Assembly (NCBI RefSeq): GCF_963678635.1 | Contig: NC_087062.1 | Span: 97,333,705-97,397,704 of the forward strand | DNA from: Symsagittifera roscoffensis | Lineage: Eukaryota; Xenacoelomorpha; Acoela; Convolutidae | DNA length: 64,000 nucleotides | Direction of reading: 5' to 3' | Part shown: piece by piece, positions 1 through 12,018 of the stretch | How positions within the stretch are numbered: the stretch's first letter is position 1 | Layout of the letters: every line of letters begins with the position of its first letter | Notes under the pieces: model-generated | What the model was told of the DNA's origin: nothing | The model's database searches: none | Seen by the model: the letters and a program-made list of their open reading frames with translations, nothing else | Position numbers and translations under genes: made by a program

Positions 1-1807
1 TGGGAAAAGAAAACTTTGAAAACCTATAATTTTTGGACAATATCAAAGTTTGAAACGTTGAGTCGTACGCAATTAAAGTGACCGATCTGATTAGCTAGCC
101 TTAATTTAATTTGGAACGATGTTTTTGTGCGTGATAATTCTCCATGTAGAAATAATTCGCGTTACGCTCTCAGCAATATAATTAAATTCTTCAAATCGCA
201 TTTATATTCTTCAAATTCTACTAAGTTAGTCCAGAACATGGCTAATTTGGCAATTTTCAAACCCCAAGAAATTTTAAAAAAAATCGGAATTAAAATATCT
301 TCTTAAATTTGAACTCAGTAAGTTGATATTTTCAATGGGCTATAAAAACATTTGTTGAAAACTAATTGACTGAAGAAAAAAAACACACCGAGCATAAATA
401 TTCCATTTTCTTTGAAAGTCGGAACAAAAAGCGATTTGTTTTTCATATTTTTGGAATCTTCAGCAATTCAACTCAAAAACCATGCAAATGCAGAAAGTTT
501 CTTACAATTTTTTAACACACTCGCGCCAATGTTGACACAAACGTGCTATAAGATTAAAAAACACGTCTTAACTTTCTCAGAGTTATACGATTAACCAAAA
601 TATTGGAAAATTATTGTTTTTTTTTTTGTAGTTTTGCATTCAAAATCATCATGAAACCACCAAAAGTATGGCATAAAAACAAATATTTTATCAGTGTCCA
701 ACAAAAATCTGCTCAACAAAGGAATGGGGGAATCTACTCAACATTTAATCAGTGTCTAACAAAGATCCAACCCTTCAAGAAAGGTGGGTGTTTGTTAAAT
801 AGATTACTTGCAGCGAATTTTGGACCAATCAGAATGCAGCAAGTTTCGAAATTACATACAACGCTCTTGTGAGAATTTACTGTTTTTATTTACAGGGGTG
901 AGATTCTTTAGTAGATACAAAAGGGGGAAGATTGTTAAGATCCTCGAACATTTCAATTGAAACAAATTACACAGAGTCTTACGACTCCTGGGAGCTGAAA
1001 AAACTTTCTCCGCATCTTAATCGATCCACGTAAAAACAACTCTAAAACTAATCATTTGAAATTGGTGTCTACAATTTTACATGTTTTGTGTCTTGCGAAA
1101 AAAGAAATAGAAATTTCAAAACCTCGAAAATCAAAAACACAGATAGTCTGTGAATATATAAACATACCTAATTTAAACAAACACAACGAAGCGCACGTTG
1201 ATGAAAGAAAACAAAACCCTAGCTTTTGAAGTAATAAAGACGTAATATCGAATTATAGGCCAAACAAGCACATCATTCATAGCAAACTTTAAAAACAGAA
1301 GTATGCTCAAGTACAGTGAAGTCTCAGCAGAGTCGAAACCAAAGTCCAAAGTACGATTATATAACCATCATACACTACAGCTATGTCTATTGTAATTTCA
1401 CTATACACAATACGCTTAAGACTTTACTTACTATGTTTACGAAACGAAAATTGACATTAAGAAAATAATCTTACATTCCTCTAAAATTATCTTTAGAAAC
1501 TTTACAATTCTTTTGAAAGTAAACTTACTCTTCACTGGTGAATTTTCAGATTGATTTTAAAGAATAAACATGTAATTTCGAAACATACATAAGTTTCAGA
1601 AAAATGAAACATACTTAACCCCTCCCCATCGGAACAATCAGTCCATGTTCAAGTTTGAAAAGAAAAACGTTTTTTTTTTTACAGAGAATAGTTTCACGAC
1701 CCCGAACAATTACAAAATGAGAATCGGACGTTCAAGTGTTAGTACGGCTCATTAACAAGGATTTTGTAATATACAATTCAAACGGAGCGAAAGAATTGGA
1801 ATCAAAC
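1..1807. other. AT-rich stretch, no gene recognised
   Basis: No reading frame here has a recognisable domain. The two open frames at 412-594 and 603-872 are low-complexity and show no start context or splice signals that would make them credible. The DNA is AT-rich with many homopolymer runs, as expected of intergenic or intronic animal DNA. Confidence 0.6.
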
Positions 1808-2392
1808 AAAACGCTAATCATACACTTTTCATGCAATTCCATAAGTACAGAAAATTGAATGAAAGGTCTATGATTAGTATTTTTTAGTATATGGAAATTG
1901 TATGACTAGCATTTTTCCATAAACCAAAAATATTGATTTTTTACATTTTAATTTTTCAAAATTTTTTTGGTTGTGTTCGTAACCGAACACAAATGATATA
2001 AACCTTGGTTACCCAAACGTAGTAACCATAGGTTTGGCCGTCTTCGAGTACAAAAATCAATTTTCGGTTGAAAAAAAAACACAAAAAAATTTTTGGGGTC
2101 AATTTCAAAAATACTTCGAAAAATTTTTGTCGTCGCCATCAAAAAAAATGTTAGTCATACATTTTCCATATATGGAAAAGGTATGATAAGCTTTTTTTTT
2201 ACCAAAAAGTTTTTCTTTTTTATTTAGTACGATACACCGAATTTTATGCTAAAACAGGAGACAAGTTGTTCGAAATTTCAATGACATCATTTTAGCAAAA
2301 TGTATGAAATTTGTAGGATTAGTATTTTTTCATAGATTTAGTTTATGGAATTGTATGATTAGCGTTTTTGGCCTATGGAGGTCAACCCGGGG
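1808..2392 (+). repeat. Palindromic MITE-like repeat, copy 1 (left end missing)
   Basis: This shares long blocks with 8800-9812, including the palindromic core TTCCATATATGGAA flanked by TAGTCATACAAT-like arms, the block around 1968-2035, and the right end GGTCAACCCGGGG. The left terminus seen in the other copy (8749-8800) is absent here, so this copy is truncated or diverged on that side. No coding capacity is visible; the frame at 1948-2142 (-) lies inside the repeat and looks accidental. It is probably a non-autonomous DNA element; no transposase source is visible. Confidence 0.65.
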
Positions 2393-3600
2393 TGTTATTA
2401 AAACACGAATTCTTTGAAGAATCTTATAAAAAGCTTGTAAGTAAATGCACTTATCTGGCAAGAATCTTATAAGATAGTGAGTTTGGATATAAGATTCTTA
2501 TAAGAAGTTGAATTTAAGTGTAAGATTTTTATGAAAAAATGAATTGGTATGCAAGAATTTGACCGCAAATCTTATTCGGATATACGTGTCTCCAAATGAT
2601 GCACAAACAAAAAAAATCGATAATATTAACCGTCCAACTCAAGCTCAATTATTCAGACAAACAGTTTTAGATTTAAATTTTCCCTAAGATACAATTCCTG
2701 CGAAAAGTACCCGTGAAAATCACGGAGCGTGGAAAAAGAATCACCTAACCCACAAATTTATCGCATCCAACCAAATCAAATTTAGACATAACAAATTAAT
2801 TGGCCGGAAAATTTTCAAAAAAAATTGAAAAAGTACAAAACAAAGAAAATATGAAACTTGAAAAATCAGAAAACAAAAAACAATATTAATTGAGAGAACA
2901 CTCATGAGTATGTGGAATTTTACATGAAAATACTTGATTCAGAAACAGACGTTTCAGAGAAAATCACAACATGCCCTTCCTATACGAAAAATAAAATTAT
3001 TTTCAAAAACTAAAAACTCATGTAGAAAGCTGGCAATAAGTTGACCTATTTCCAGTTATTTTAATATTAACTAATCAATCAATATTAACTCATCACGCAC
3101 TGTAGAGTAAAACAATCTAATTTACTTGACTTCTATCCTTTTATGAACAAAAAACCACAAAATGTTTAAAAAAAAACCTCAAAGAACCGGTAAAAAAAAT
3201 TCTGCACCACGATTATCCAGCGCACTAGAACGACTTTGAACAAAATAATTCGACAAAAAGAAATAATGAACAACGCTTCAATAACAAAACGATGACTTTT
3301 TCAAAAACAACCCACTCAAACTTGAGGATAACCGAATCTAAAAAACTGTCATGTTTTCAATTTAGAATCTGTAGTACAAAAATATTGTTTTTTTTTGCCA
3401 GATAAAGAAACATCAAAGCATGAACTAGATCACCTCGTTTTTTTTAAACATGACTTATGACAAAATTGCGTCAAAAACCGTTATTAACGGGCGATGCCTA
3501 AAATTTATTTTGTTAGCTTCACTTACACCGTGGTAGTTTTTCTGTAAGAAGGGAGAAATGGGGTAAATGGGCGACTAAAGTTTTTTTTACTCCCCATCAA
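2393..3600. other. AT-rich stretch, short repeats only
   Basis: No gene is recognised. Around 2410-2550 a short motif resembling AAGAATCTTATAAGA recurs in direct and inverted orientation. The rest is AT-rich single-copy-looking DNA up to the polymerase relic. Confidence 0.5.
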
Positions 3601-6600
3601 AGACCATCGAATTCAGTTTCGGCTTTAGAGCGATAAAACGGCTTTCCATCAGTCTCGTCTTAACATTTCAATACAGTTTTCCTGTTTGCATCGCCGACAA
3701 GGAAATGGCTTTATCATAGTTGGATAATTCTAAATCGGCTTGTATTCTTGCTAAGTCCCAATAATTGTCGACAGTTTTTGTGTAATAAAAGAACTACCGG
3801 TGTCAAAGTACAGTAGTTCCAAGCCTAAATTCTGCTACAATTTGCGATAATGGAACTGAAATATGAAATGCGTAAAGATTTTCGCACCAACTATCATGGG
3901 TTTGTCCCGTAATACTTCTGTCACAGAAAAGATAATTGTGGCTAGGTGATCGTCAAAGATTTGAACGCGCTCAGAGCTGTTGTTTCACTAAGTTCTCAAT
4001 CTTCTCAACCTGCGGCTTCTTTCAACGTAAATTAGATTTCATCGTGCTCAGAATTGCTGAATGATGACTTAACAATCAGCTTGTGAAGGTTTTCTTGAAA
4101 TTTACCTACAGGTTCTTCGTCGACATGTGTCGAGGAAGACAATGAGTGCCAATCATTCACTCTGACAAAAATGAAAAACGTTTGCGAGGTGACTTATTTT
4201 AATTCCCAACTCGTGGTATAAAATTAGGATACGAAAAGGCAAAACATAACCTTCCATAGAGTGCAAGGTCTGCAGAAGCTTTGGTACCTTTTGCAAATTT
4301 TTTGATAAGTTGCTCGTTGCTAATTGCACCGATGTACACTACCTCACGAGATGGGGCAATAGGCTAATAAGCGAAGCAGTCATGAAGCTTGTCGCGTATG
4401 TTCAAACTTATTTCAAGTATTTAACGACATTTTGCTTGTGAGCAGTATCTAATCTAATGTTTTTTTAAACATTTGAAAAATTGGTTAACGGCAATAGGCG
4501 AGGTTTCGTAATGCCGGCGTACAAATTATATGAGTCGAACTTAAGGTTGAAGCTGGTTGGTTCTAAGGTTATAAAATTGTTAAAACACTCATTGTTCGCT
4601 TTGTAATACCAGCACGTGTAAACTGACGACATGCGTCCTCGTATCATTCGCTGCACAAGGCCCAGATGCTAGCAATCCGTTAAAAAATTCAGGTTGGACT
4701 TACATGTTTTCAAAACAGCGTCCCTAAAAATTTACTTGCCGTGAATTATTAGGTGCGATTCAACCCATAAGTTTGACACCAAACTTCACGAAAAGTTTCA
4801 AGAAGGTCAGCAAGCATTAGCACATCTGTAGTGAATTACAATTAGTGGTGATTATCAAAAGAACCGCACTCCAGTACGGCGAAATGTTGTAGGGTCTGAG
4901 TGCTCTCGCTTTTGGTAACACTCACGTCCGTTCTTCTTGGATGTTTTATTCACACTGCTCCAGATTTTTTGAACGACTTGAAGTATGAGTAGGGATAATT
5001 CCCCTTTTGATTCAACATACTGTTTTTTTTGGAGAAGTGGCCGAGTTTTTCGTTATAGTCCGCCAGCAGATAAATTTTTTGTCGGTCAATTATCGACAAG
5101 CGTTGAGAGCGGCGGTTGCATGCACCTACACGAATAGATGGTTCTGAGTTTTTCATAAGCTTTTGGATTTTACTTTTTTGTTTGTATAAGTTTTCATAAA
5201 TACGGAGATTGCGAAGAACAAACTTTTTAATTCAGTTGCGGTTTTGAATCCCATTTTACCAGCGCTTTGATTACAAAGCTTGAAGTCATAAATTGACATT
5301 TTTTGTGCCGCCAAGGGACTAACGCCTAACCCTGAATTTTGTCGGTTTAGTGGAAACCACAAGGAACCACTTTATCCTTGTCGGACAAATTGGTCTCGCA
5401 CATTAAAAAAAGCTCTGCATCTTCCCCATCATGGCGAGCTATATTTGTGAAAGTACATTACTTCCTTTTCCAACGTAATTTTATCTTGCTAAAAGTTTAG
5501 CGGTACAAATAGTTCCTGCTTAAATTTCTGGTCTCTTTTAAATTAAATTTTAAAAAGGTCTTTTTCCCCCAATTTGATTAAAGCTAACGCGTAACCAATT
5601 CATGGTTGATGATTTTCATTTAGTTTCCTAAAAGGTTTATGCGGATGACGTTTCGGTCCGAACACTGGTAAGAGCAAGTAATCCAAATCAATAGTAGACT
5701 ACTCTGGTTACATACCAGTGAGCTGTTTTTGAGCTTGGAACTTGTGGTCATATTTTCCCGTCATAGGCATTGTGATGATTCCATCTTTGTTTTGGTAGCA
5801 GAAATCCTGATGCCCACTCAAAGTGTCTAAGGAAGTGCATGTCAGGATACATTTGTGGCAACTCTCGGATTGAATTATATGCACTCAGAGCCATACGTCT
5901 TCCATCAGTTTCTGGAGCTCATTTATCATTACGTAGCGATTTTTTGATCCATGTGTCAGACAGAAAAAGTCCACAATCAGAATTTTAGTGAGTATCTAGA
6001 ACACTCTTAAGTGCATTAATTCCTTATCGATGAACTTCAAAAAAGTTTTTTACCTAATTTTGGTTTGGAATTTAAGGGGGTTTGAACAGATGAGGTATTT
6101 AAACGAGGAATTACTTTTTTTCAAAAAGTCGAGAAGAAGTTGCTTTATAACACACGTTTGGTCTGACGTTATTTAGCCATTCAAACATGGCCATGCTCAT
6201 GAGACGCATTGGTTTTTTGCATTCTCCTTTGATTTTCATAGTTCCTTCTGTGTCGAGATTGTATGTTGAAATTTTGTGTTTCTCGAGCCACCGCCTAGAT
6301 GTGGGGTACAACGCTGCAAAAAAACGCCGTATAGAATGCAAGGTGTGAGTAGAAGTAGCGCTGAGAGGAAATGATTGGTGAACTGAGTAGAAGCAGCGCT
6401 GAGCTAAGAAGAAATTTTCGTAAGCTGAGTTAAAGATGCGCTGAGTGCATCTTGTAGATCAAGGTAGAAACTTGCTTTTATTGGTAAGAAGATCAAAAAA
6501 CTGATTCTCAGTTTTTGGATGTAATATTTTATCTATCCGCTGCCATGAGAAAAGAACGAGTTGATTTGGTTGACCATATTTATAATCAGTTCTATGTTTT

Positions 6601-7050
6601 AATCCCCAGCTAGTCGATCTAAGTAGACGTTCAGTGTCTTAGTGTACAGATACAGCTTGGTTCTTTCCTATTTTCTGGTGTCCTCGACTTGCAGAGTAAG
6701 AATTTGGATTATCCCCACCTCCATATGGAATTGCACTTTTTTGAGTCCTCTTTCATCCTTTCCAGTATGGGAGCGTCAGTTTCGTCCATTTTTGCATCTT
6801 GCATGAAGCAAGTCACTCTCCTTTTCTCCAACATTGAGATCGTATCTCCTCATTTTCTCCCTCACCGCATTTTTGTCAGCGCAGCAGAGGAGATCTACTT
6901 AACGCTATCCCAAACAGATTTTGTTAATAGCTCTCTTCAGTGAAAATTATTATGTGGCACCAGAAAAATGATTTTCAAAGTCAAATCATGAGCCAGTTCA
7001 TCGTGCTCTGGGGCTTCCGACAAGTTCTCAACTGATTCGAGACACGTATA
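3600..7050 (-). pseudogene. Decayed Maverick/Polinton-type DNA polymerase B
   Basis: Family-B, protein-primed-type DNA polymerases of Polintons and related elements copy the element's own DNA. Read on the - strand, scattered short frames match that family in the right order. A KGNYPYSYFKS-like segment lies near 4975-5010, a TDVLMLADLLETFRE-like exonuclease segment near 4757-4833, and an IRGRMSS...KANNE segment followed by DSYNLYAG (family DxNNLYG, polymerase motif A) at 4465-4656. A GIKISHLANVFHF-like segment lies near 4145-4250. The catalytic motif C DTDS appears as DTGS near 3790-3815. Upstream (N-terminal) parts run back through 6341 towards 7050. Frameshifts, stops and the altered motif C show it is dead. 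The outer limits are approximate. No integrase, capsid or ATPase gene of such an element was recognised nearby. Confidence 0.7.
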
Positions 7051-7129
7051 GAGATCAATTTGAGAAAAAGGCAGAGGAAGGGTTCTGTGAACGTTTTGCT
7101 CAGGTCTTCGCAAAGTTCTTAGAAAACTG

Positions 7130-8450
7130 TGTCTTTAGTCAGTCGAGAGTTTGCGGAAACCCGAGGGCACGTTGAGCTGGCGCTTGGCATGACTTCCAAA
7201 AGTCATTGTATCTGTTGCCATACAAAACTTTTCACTGCGGAAAGCTATTAACAACATCTGCTGAAAAAGGACATGGGATGCCATTGAGACGACCTTCGAT
7301 TCTGCGCCAACAAAAAAGCGAGAATCTGAGGATATAAGATCTCAAGTTTGGAGGAAAGGAAATAGACCTCCTTCATGTAGGATGCAAAAATGGAGGAAAT
7401 TGACGCTCTCATACTGGAAAGGGTTCAATAGGGCCCAATCAAAATACAATTTCTTGTGGAAATGAGAATGATCAAAATTCCTTTACGTAAATTACTCCTA
7501 GGCAACAAGTCATTTATCGTGTACTTCGATGAATTAGCTGGGAATCAGAACATGGAATTCATTGAGAATATGGGGAACTATGTGATTTCATGCTCATCTC
7601 CTGGTAAGGGCTGAATAATCGTTCGAATTGAAAAAATTGCAAACAGTTTTGTGGCCTTCTCATCAATAAGAGCAGGTTCCTACCCTAATCTACCTGATGC
7701 ACTCACCGCTGTTTCTATTCAGCTCACGAACATTACACTCAGCTCTTAATGAGCTCACGAATCAGCTCTACTCAGCGCTCCTTCTGCTCAGACGTTGCTT
7801 TCTCTTCTGATTTCCTGCAGCATATTTGTTGCACGATTGAATGAGCCTGATTTGTACCACACATGTACCCTACCGTGGCTAGATAAAAGCAAAATTTTAA
7901 CCTAAGACCTCGACAAAGAGGGAACTGTCAAAACCATGAGTGAATACAAAAAGCCAATGAGTGCGATGGATTGCCTGCCTGTTCAATCTGCATTTTCATT
8001 CCAAATCGAAACTAGATTACGTCGAATTACTACGATAATCAAACTTGCCCTTGAGAGTGTCAAACAGCTTCACTACTAGTAGGATTGCTTTATGGCATGT
8101 GGGTCAAAAAATCACTACGTGTTAATAAATCTCCAGAAACTGACGGAGTTCATGCGGAACGAAATGCAAATTTTTCCAATCCTAGATTTGCTGCAACTAC
8201 CTTCAAACATGGGCTTCCCTCGACACTCTGAGATGGAAGTAAGAAAAAATAAGATCTGCTACCAAAACAAAGATGTCATCATCACAATCAGCTGGGAAAA
8301 GTTGCCAACAAATTCAAAAACTTAAAATTTCGTTGGTACAAACTCAGAGTAACCTTCTTTGATTCAGGTTGACTGCTCTTACCAGTATGGAGACAACACA
8401 ATCTACCAGCAGTTTTCTGGTTTGAGCGCATAATTAGGTTAACAAAAAGT
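7130..8450 (+). pseudogene. Inverted partial copy of the DNA polymerase B relic
   Basis: The + strand here matches the reverse complement of about 5640-7060. Clear pairs are 7140-7200 with 6960-7036, 7335-7470 with 6700-6850, 7860-7975 with 6190-6310, and 8085-8310 with 5730-5960. Short peptides are shared in frame, such as GSKN.YV near 8098-8120 and CYQNKD near 8260-8275. This is the N-terminal half of the same gene, in opposite orientation, with independent stops and frameshifts. Two fused elements in opposite orientation or a fold-back duplication would both explain it. The frame at 8092-8325 is a surviving piece, not a gene of its own. Confidence 0.65.
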
Positions 8451-8589
8451 AATCATATTAAATTAAATTCGAGTACCTTGTTATGGTAGCCCGTAAAGTG
8501 TCAAAAATGACTCATAGTCTATAATGAAAGCGCTGGCAAAACATGATTCAAAAAACTTTTTTCTCTGAAACCCGCATTTGAAGAAAAAC

Positions 8590-8765
8590 ATAAATCTTTG
8601 ATAATTTCTAAAAAAAAACATGAAAAATTATCCGACAAAAACGGGAAAATCAAAAATCTCAATGGAGAAACTTTGATGGCAGACAATCTGTCTGACACGA
8701 GAAGCTACCTGGTTATCTATGGAAAGGAAGACATCAAGATAGTGCACGATGCCCGGGATGACCAA
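8590..8765 (+). other. Exon-like open segment, unknown
   Basis: A frame stays open from about 8617 to the start of the MITE-like repeat and encodes a mixed-composition peptide (for example YLVIYGKEDIKIVHDARD) rather than low-complexity sequence. It runs directly into the left end of the repeat at 8749. No family was recognised; it could be an exon or element piece interrupted by the repeat, or chance. Confidence 0.2.
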
Positions 8766-9812
8766 AAATACTAGTCATACAATTTCCATATATGGAAAAA
8801 TGCTAGTCATACACTTTCCATACAATTCCATACGTACAGAAAATTGCATGAAAGGTCTATGATTAGTTTTTTTTTCATATATGGAAATTGTATGACTAGC
8901 ATTTTTCCATAAACCAAAAATATTGATTTTTTACATTTTAATTTCTCAAAACTTTTTGGTTGTGTTCGTAACCGAACACAAATGACATAAACCTTGATTA
9001 CTCAAACGTAGTAACCAACGGTTTGGCCGTATCGCATTAAAAATGCATTGGAAACAGCCTGATATGCGTTACTTCTATCTCAGACAAATAATATAACGAA
9101 AGTAATGAACTTTGGCAATAATTTTCAAAGATGATTATTTCTAAAATTTGAACTTTTAATTTACCAGACATTGATCAAGGCATATGAAAACTTATCATTT
9201 AAAAGAAAGAGGAGTTTTAAGCGTTTTTGAAAAAAGTTATGAAGAGAAAAGGAAAAAAAAACCAATATTAGTATATCCAGGACTACGTTATACACACAAA
9301 AAATTAAATTTTGCATGCAAAATTTTTTTTTAAAATGTTTGTTTGAATACGAAAATCAATTTGCGGTTGGAAAAAAAACACAAAAAATTTTTGGGGGCAA
9401 TTTCAAAATACTTATATGGAAACTGTATGACTAGTGTTTTTTTTCAGAAAACAAAAATAAAAAAAGTCAAAGTTTTCAGTCGTAGCAGCCCAAAAAACGC
9501 TTAATTGTTTTGCCAGCAGTTGAATTGTTTGTTCAACGCTTTTTTTTCACAAAAAAAAATTAAAAAAAAAATTCTAATCATATAATTTCCATATATGGAA
9601 ATTGTATGGTTAGCATTTTTTTCATACCATTTTTTTTCCTTTTTTTAATGAAGAGATACCAATTTCGATACCAAAACAACTATAAAATACATTGAATTTC
9701 GATTAAACTCATTTTGCAAAAATGTATGAAATTTGTGTGACTAGCATTTTTCCATAGACTAAGTGTATGAAATTGTATGATTAGCATTTTCGGTCTATGG
9801 AGGTCAACCCGG
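8749..9812 (+). mobile_element. MITE-like palindromic element with terminal inverted repeats, copy 2
   Basis: The left end starts CCCGGGATGACC and continues AAAAATACTAGTCATACAAT. The right end, read in reverse, is CCCGGGTTGACC, an 11-base spacer, then AAAATGCTAATCATACAAT. The ends are therefore inverted repeats. Internally there are several long hairpins built on TTCCATATATGGAA, for example at 9570-9612. It shares most of its length with 1808-2392 but carries about 310 extra bases at 9032-9343. No transposase is encoded, so it would move, if at all, with enzymes from elsewhere. A target duplication was not clear. Confidence 0.65.
9032..9343. repeat. Insertion nested in MITE-like copy 2
   Basis: The copies at 1808-2392 and 8749-9812 align on both sides of this segment (GTTTGGCCGT on the left; AATACGAAAATCAATTT-like sequence on the right), but the segment is absent from copy 1. 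It is AT-rich with no recognised domain or terminal repeat, and could be another small element or a filler. Confidence 0.5.
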
Positions 9813-9999
9813 GTGGGCACAAGTTGGGAGCCGCGTGAGCACTCCATGTGCCATTTACCACTGGATAAAAAGTCATCCAGGTCAACCCGTCACACCTGTC
9901 GATTCACATTCCAGGAGTCAAGAAGAGTTTGCAGGTAGAAAATCGCTTTGAGTATGGGTTGAAGAAGGATGGTGCCCTAGTGATCCGTACCAGTTGATG

Positions 10000-10080
10000 T
10001 GATCTTTGGGTCCAATCTAGTCCCCTACTGATGCCTTTTTTGGGTCCAATCTAGTCCCCTACTGAGCTACTGACTTCGAA
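10000..10080. repeat. Short direct repeat
   Basis: The sequence GGGTCCAATCTAGTCCCCTA occurs twice, near 10010 and 10049, just before the first copy of the 10-12 kb duplicated unit. Confidence 0.6.
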
Positions 10081-10084
10081 GGAC

Positions 10085-10980
10085 AAAGAGCGAGAGGAAA
10101 AGTCTCAAACAGTGCTCTTACCATGGAAAAAATTGATTCGGTCCACCACGTAAAAATCACGAATTTTGAACCGTCGCTGGAGACGCCTGAAAACAAAAAC
10201 ATTCGTATCATCAATTCGACTCACAGTTTTATCCTTTTCATTGTACTGCTCAGTTTTCTGTATCCAGATGAAAGCAAACTAACCTTAAAATTCAATTTTA
10301 AAGAACTCAACTTTGATTGGGCCGCCAGATCATGAGCAGAATGTTATTGTGGCTGTAGTGAGTTCCATCAAATTTGATGTGTCTTAGCTGCTGAAATGTT
10401 GGAAGGAGAACGTAATGAAAAACGAGGCCCTGGAAAAATAAAGTCCGAAACTGTGTCTGTTCCTCGATAAATATTCCAGAGTCATCTGTGCTCCTCGATC
10501 CGAGACGGAAGTTGAATTTAGGTTTGGTGGACAAGAAATCGTCGTAGTCTTTAACATATCGGTAGTCTGGAAGCTGCTTGGCCATGGTAGTGCCCACATT
10601 CCGAACAGAAGGTATGACCCAAAGGAACACGGAAAATAACAGACTGACACCCAGAAGGGAGGTGGATCTTGGTGATATGAACATAGTTCACAAGCTGATG
10701 TCACAAAACGAACCTGAAAGATCCACCTGAGAAAATGAAGGTAGAACTGTAAGGAAAGGAGCCAGGCACCTGTATGGACAGGATGACTGGTGGAGAAGGA
10801 TACCTGGCCGCGTAGTTTAGTGACATTCAACCAATATTTAGTCACTACCGTAAGTTGGGTATCTTGGCAAGGAATGCTACAATTGAATCAAAAACACATC
10901 AAAGGTTGGAAAAAGGGTCTGGACTTAGAATTGCCCGTTCTAGTGAGCGAGTGTTTTGGCCTGCCAATCAAGGCCAAAAC
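10085..10980 (+). repeat. Diverged duplicated unit, copy 1, with exon-like frame
   Basis: This segment aligns with 11225-12003 over nearly its whole length. Shared stretches include AAAATTGATTCGGTCC (10127-10142 and 11273-11288), the CTCGATCCGAGA block near 10493 and 11629, and AGTTTAGTGACATTCAA near 10815 and 11836. In the aligned frame the start encodes GKVSNSALTMEKIDSV, matching GKVSKSATTADKIDSV in copy 2. The open part is 10123-10335; the rest lacks a long frame on either strand. I do not recognise the protein. It may be a duplicated gene with introns that is decaying. Confidence 0.5.
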
Positions 10981-11129
10981 TCTTGTTGTTGCGAAAGTGA
11001 TTATAATGCACACATGACAGTGGTTGAAGCCTCAAGCCAGAGAAAATTGACCGACAAAACTTTTCAAATCCTAAAGTTGTACTGCTGTTAAAAAGGTCTC
11101 CTTACTCGCTTGACCATCTAAAAAAAGTA

Positions 11130-11408
11130 GTGGGAAGGGTACCCTGGGAGAGAACTGAATTTTTAAACGAGATTCGGAAAAAAACCATTGAGGTACAAGA
11201 AGGTGAAAATTCCAGTGACTTCGAGAGACGAAGAACCAGCGGAAAAGTTTCAAAGAGTGCTACCACCGCGGACAAAATTGATTCGGTCCGTGCAAAACTG
11301 ATGAAACTTGAACCATTGCTGAGGTTGTCTGAAAATAAAAGAGACGTCCGGATCAGCAACATGACTTACGGGGCTTATCCATTTCATTGTACTGCTCAGA
11401 TTTTCTGA
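11130..11408 (+). CDS. Unknown exon-like ORF in duplicated unit, copy 2
   Basis: A 92-residue frame of ordinary, charged composition begins MGRVPWERTEFLNEIRKK and ends ..YPFHCTAQIF. Its second half is conserved at peptide level in copy 1 (IDSV, EP.L, ENK, RI.N), which suggests that this frame, rather than the antisense frames, was once protein-coding. No motif, signal peptide or membrane segment is evident. It could be an exon of a gene whose other exons are not recognised, or a piece of an unknown element. Confidence 0.3.
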   Translation: MGRVPWERTEFLNEIRKKTIEVQEGENSSDFERRRTSGKVSKSATTADKIDSVRAKLMKLEPLLRLSENKRDVRISNMTYGAYPFHCTAQIF

Positions 11409-12003
11409 CATCCAGATAAGAGTAACTTCTTTTTAACTTTCGATTTTGAAGAAATGAAGTTGATTGGATTGCCAGCTCACGAGCAGAGTGTAACTGTGAC
11501 TTCCGTGAGTTCTATTAATGTCGAAGTGTCTGAGTTGTTGAAGTGTTGGTCGATGAATGTGATGAAAAAGGACGTCCTGGAAAATTGGTTCTGTTTCTTG
11601 ATAAGGATTCCAGATTCATATCTGTCCTCGATCCGAGAAGGAAGTTGAACTGAGGTTTGCTAGACGCGAGAACGTCATAAAATTTAACATAGATATCCAA
11701 CTCACCGAACAAAAAACCTGAACGAAAGGAACACGGAAAAGATCAGACTGACATCCGGAAGGTAGAATGAAATGGAATGGAACCAGGAACCTGTATGGAC
11801 TTGTAAAACTAGAAGAGTAAGACACCTGGCCAAGTAGTTTAGTGACATTCAAGCACATTTAGTCACTGCTGTGCGTAGGGAATCTTGGCAAGAACTCTGA
11901 ATGCTATAATTGCACCAAAAACATATCAGGGTTGGAAAGTGGGCCTGAAGTTAGAAATGACCATCGTAGCGAGCCGGGTTTCTGGCCTGGCAACCAGCGC
12001 CGA
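11225..12003 (+). repeat. Diverged duplicated unit, copy 2
   Basis: This is the second copy of the unit at 10085-10980; the spacing between copies is about 1.14 kb. Similarity ends near 12003, just before the 12019 repeat. Indels separate the copies throughout, so the duplication is much older than the 12.5-kb tandem duplication further right. Confidence 0.55.
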
Positions 12004-12018
12004 GCCTCTGGTAAGACC

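Noticed and set aside
10384-10845. A 153-residue - strand frame in duplicated unit copy 1
   Set aside because: Copy 2 keeps only part of it in shifted frames, and the + strand frame shows better peptide conservation between the copies. I could not call it a gene.
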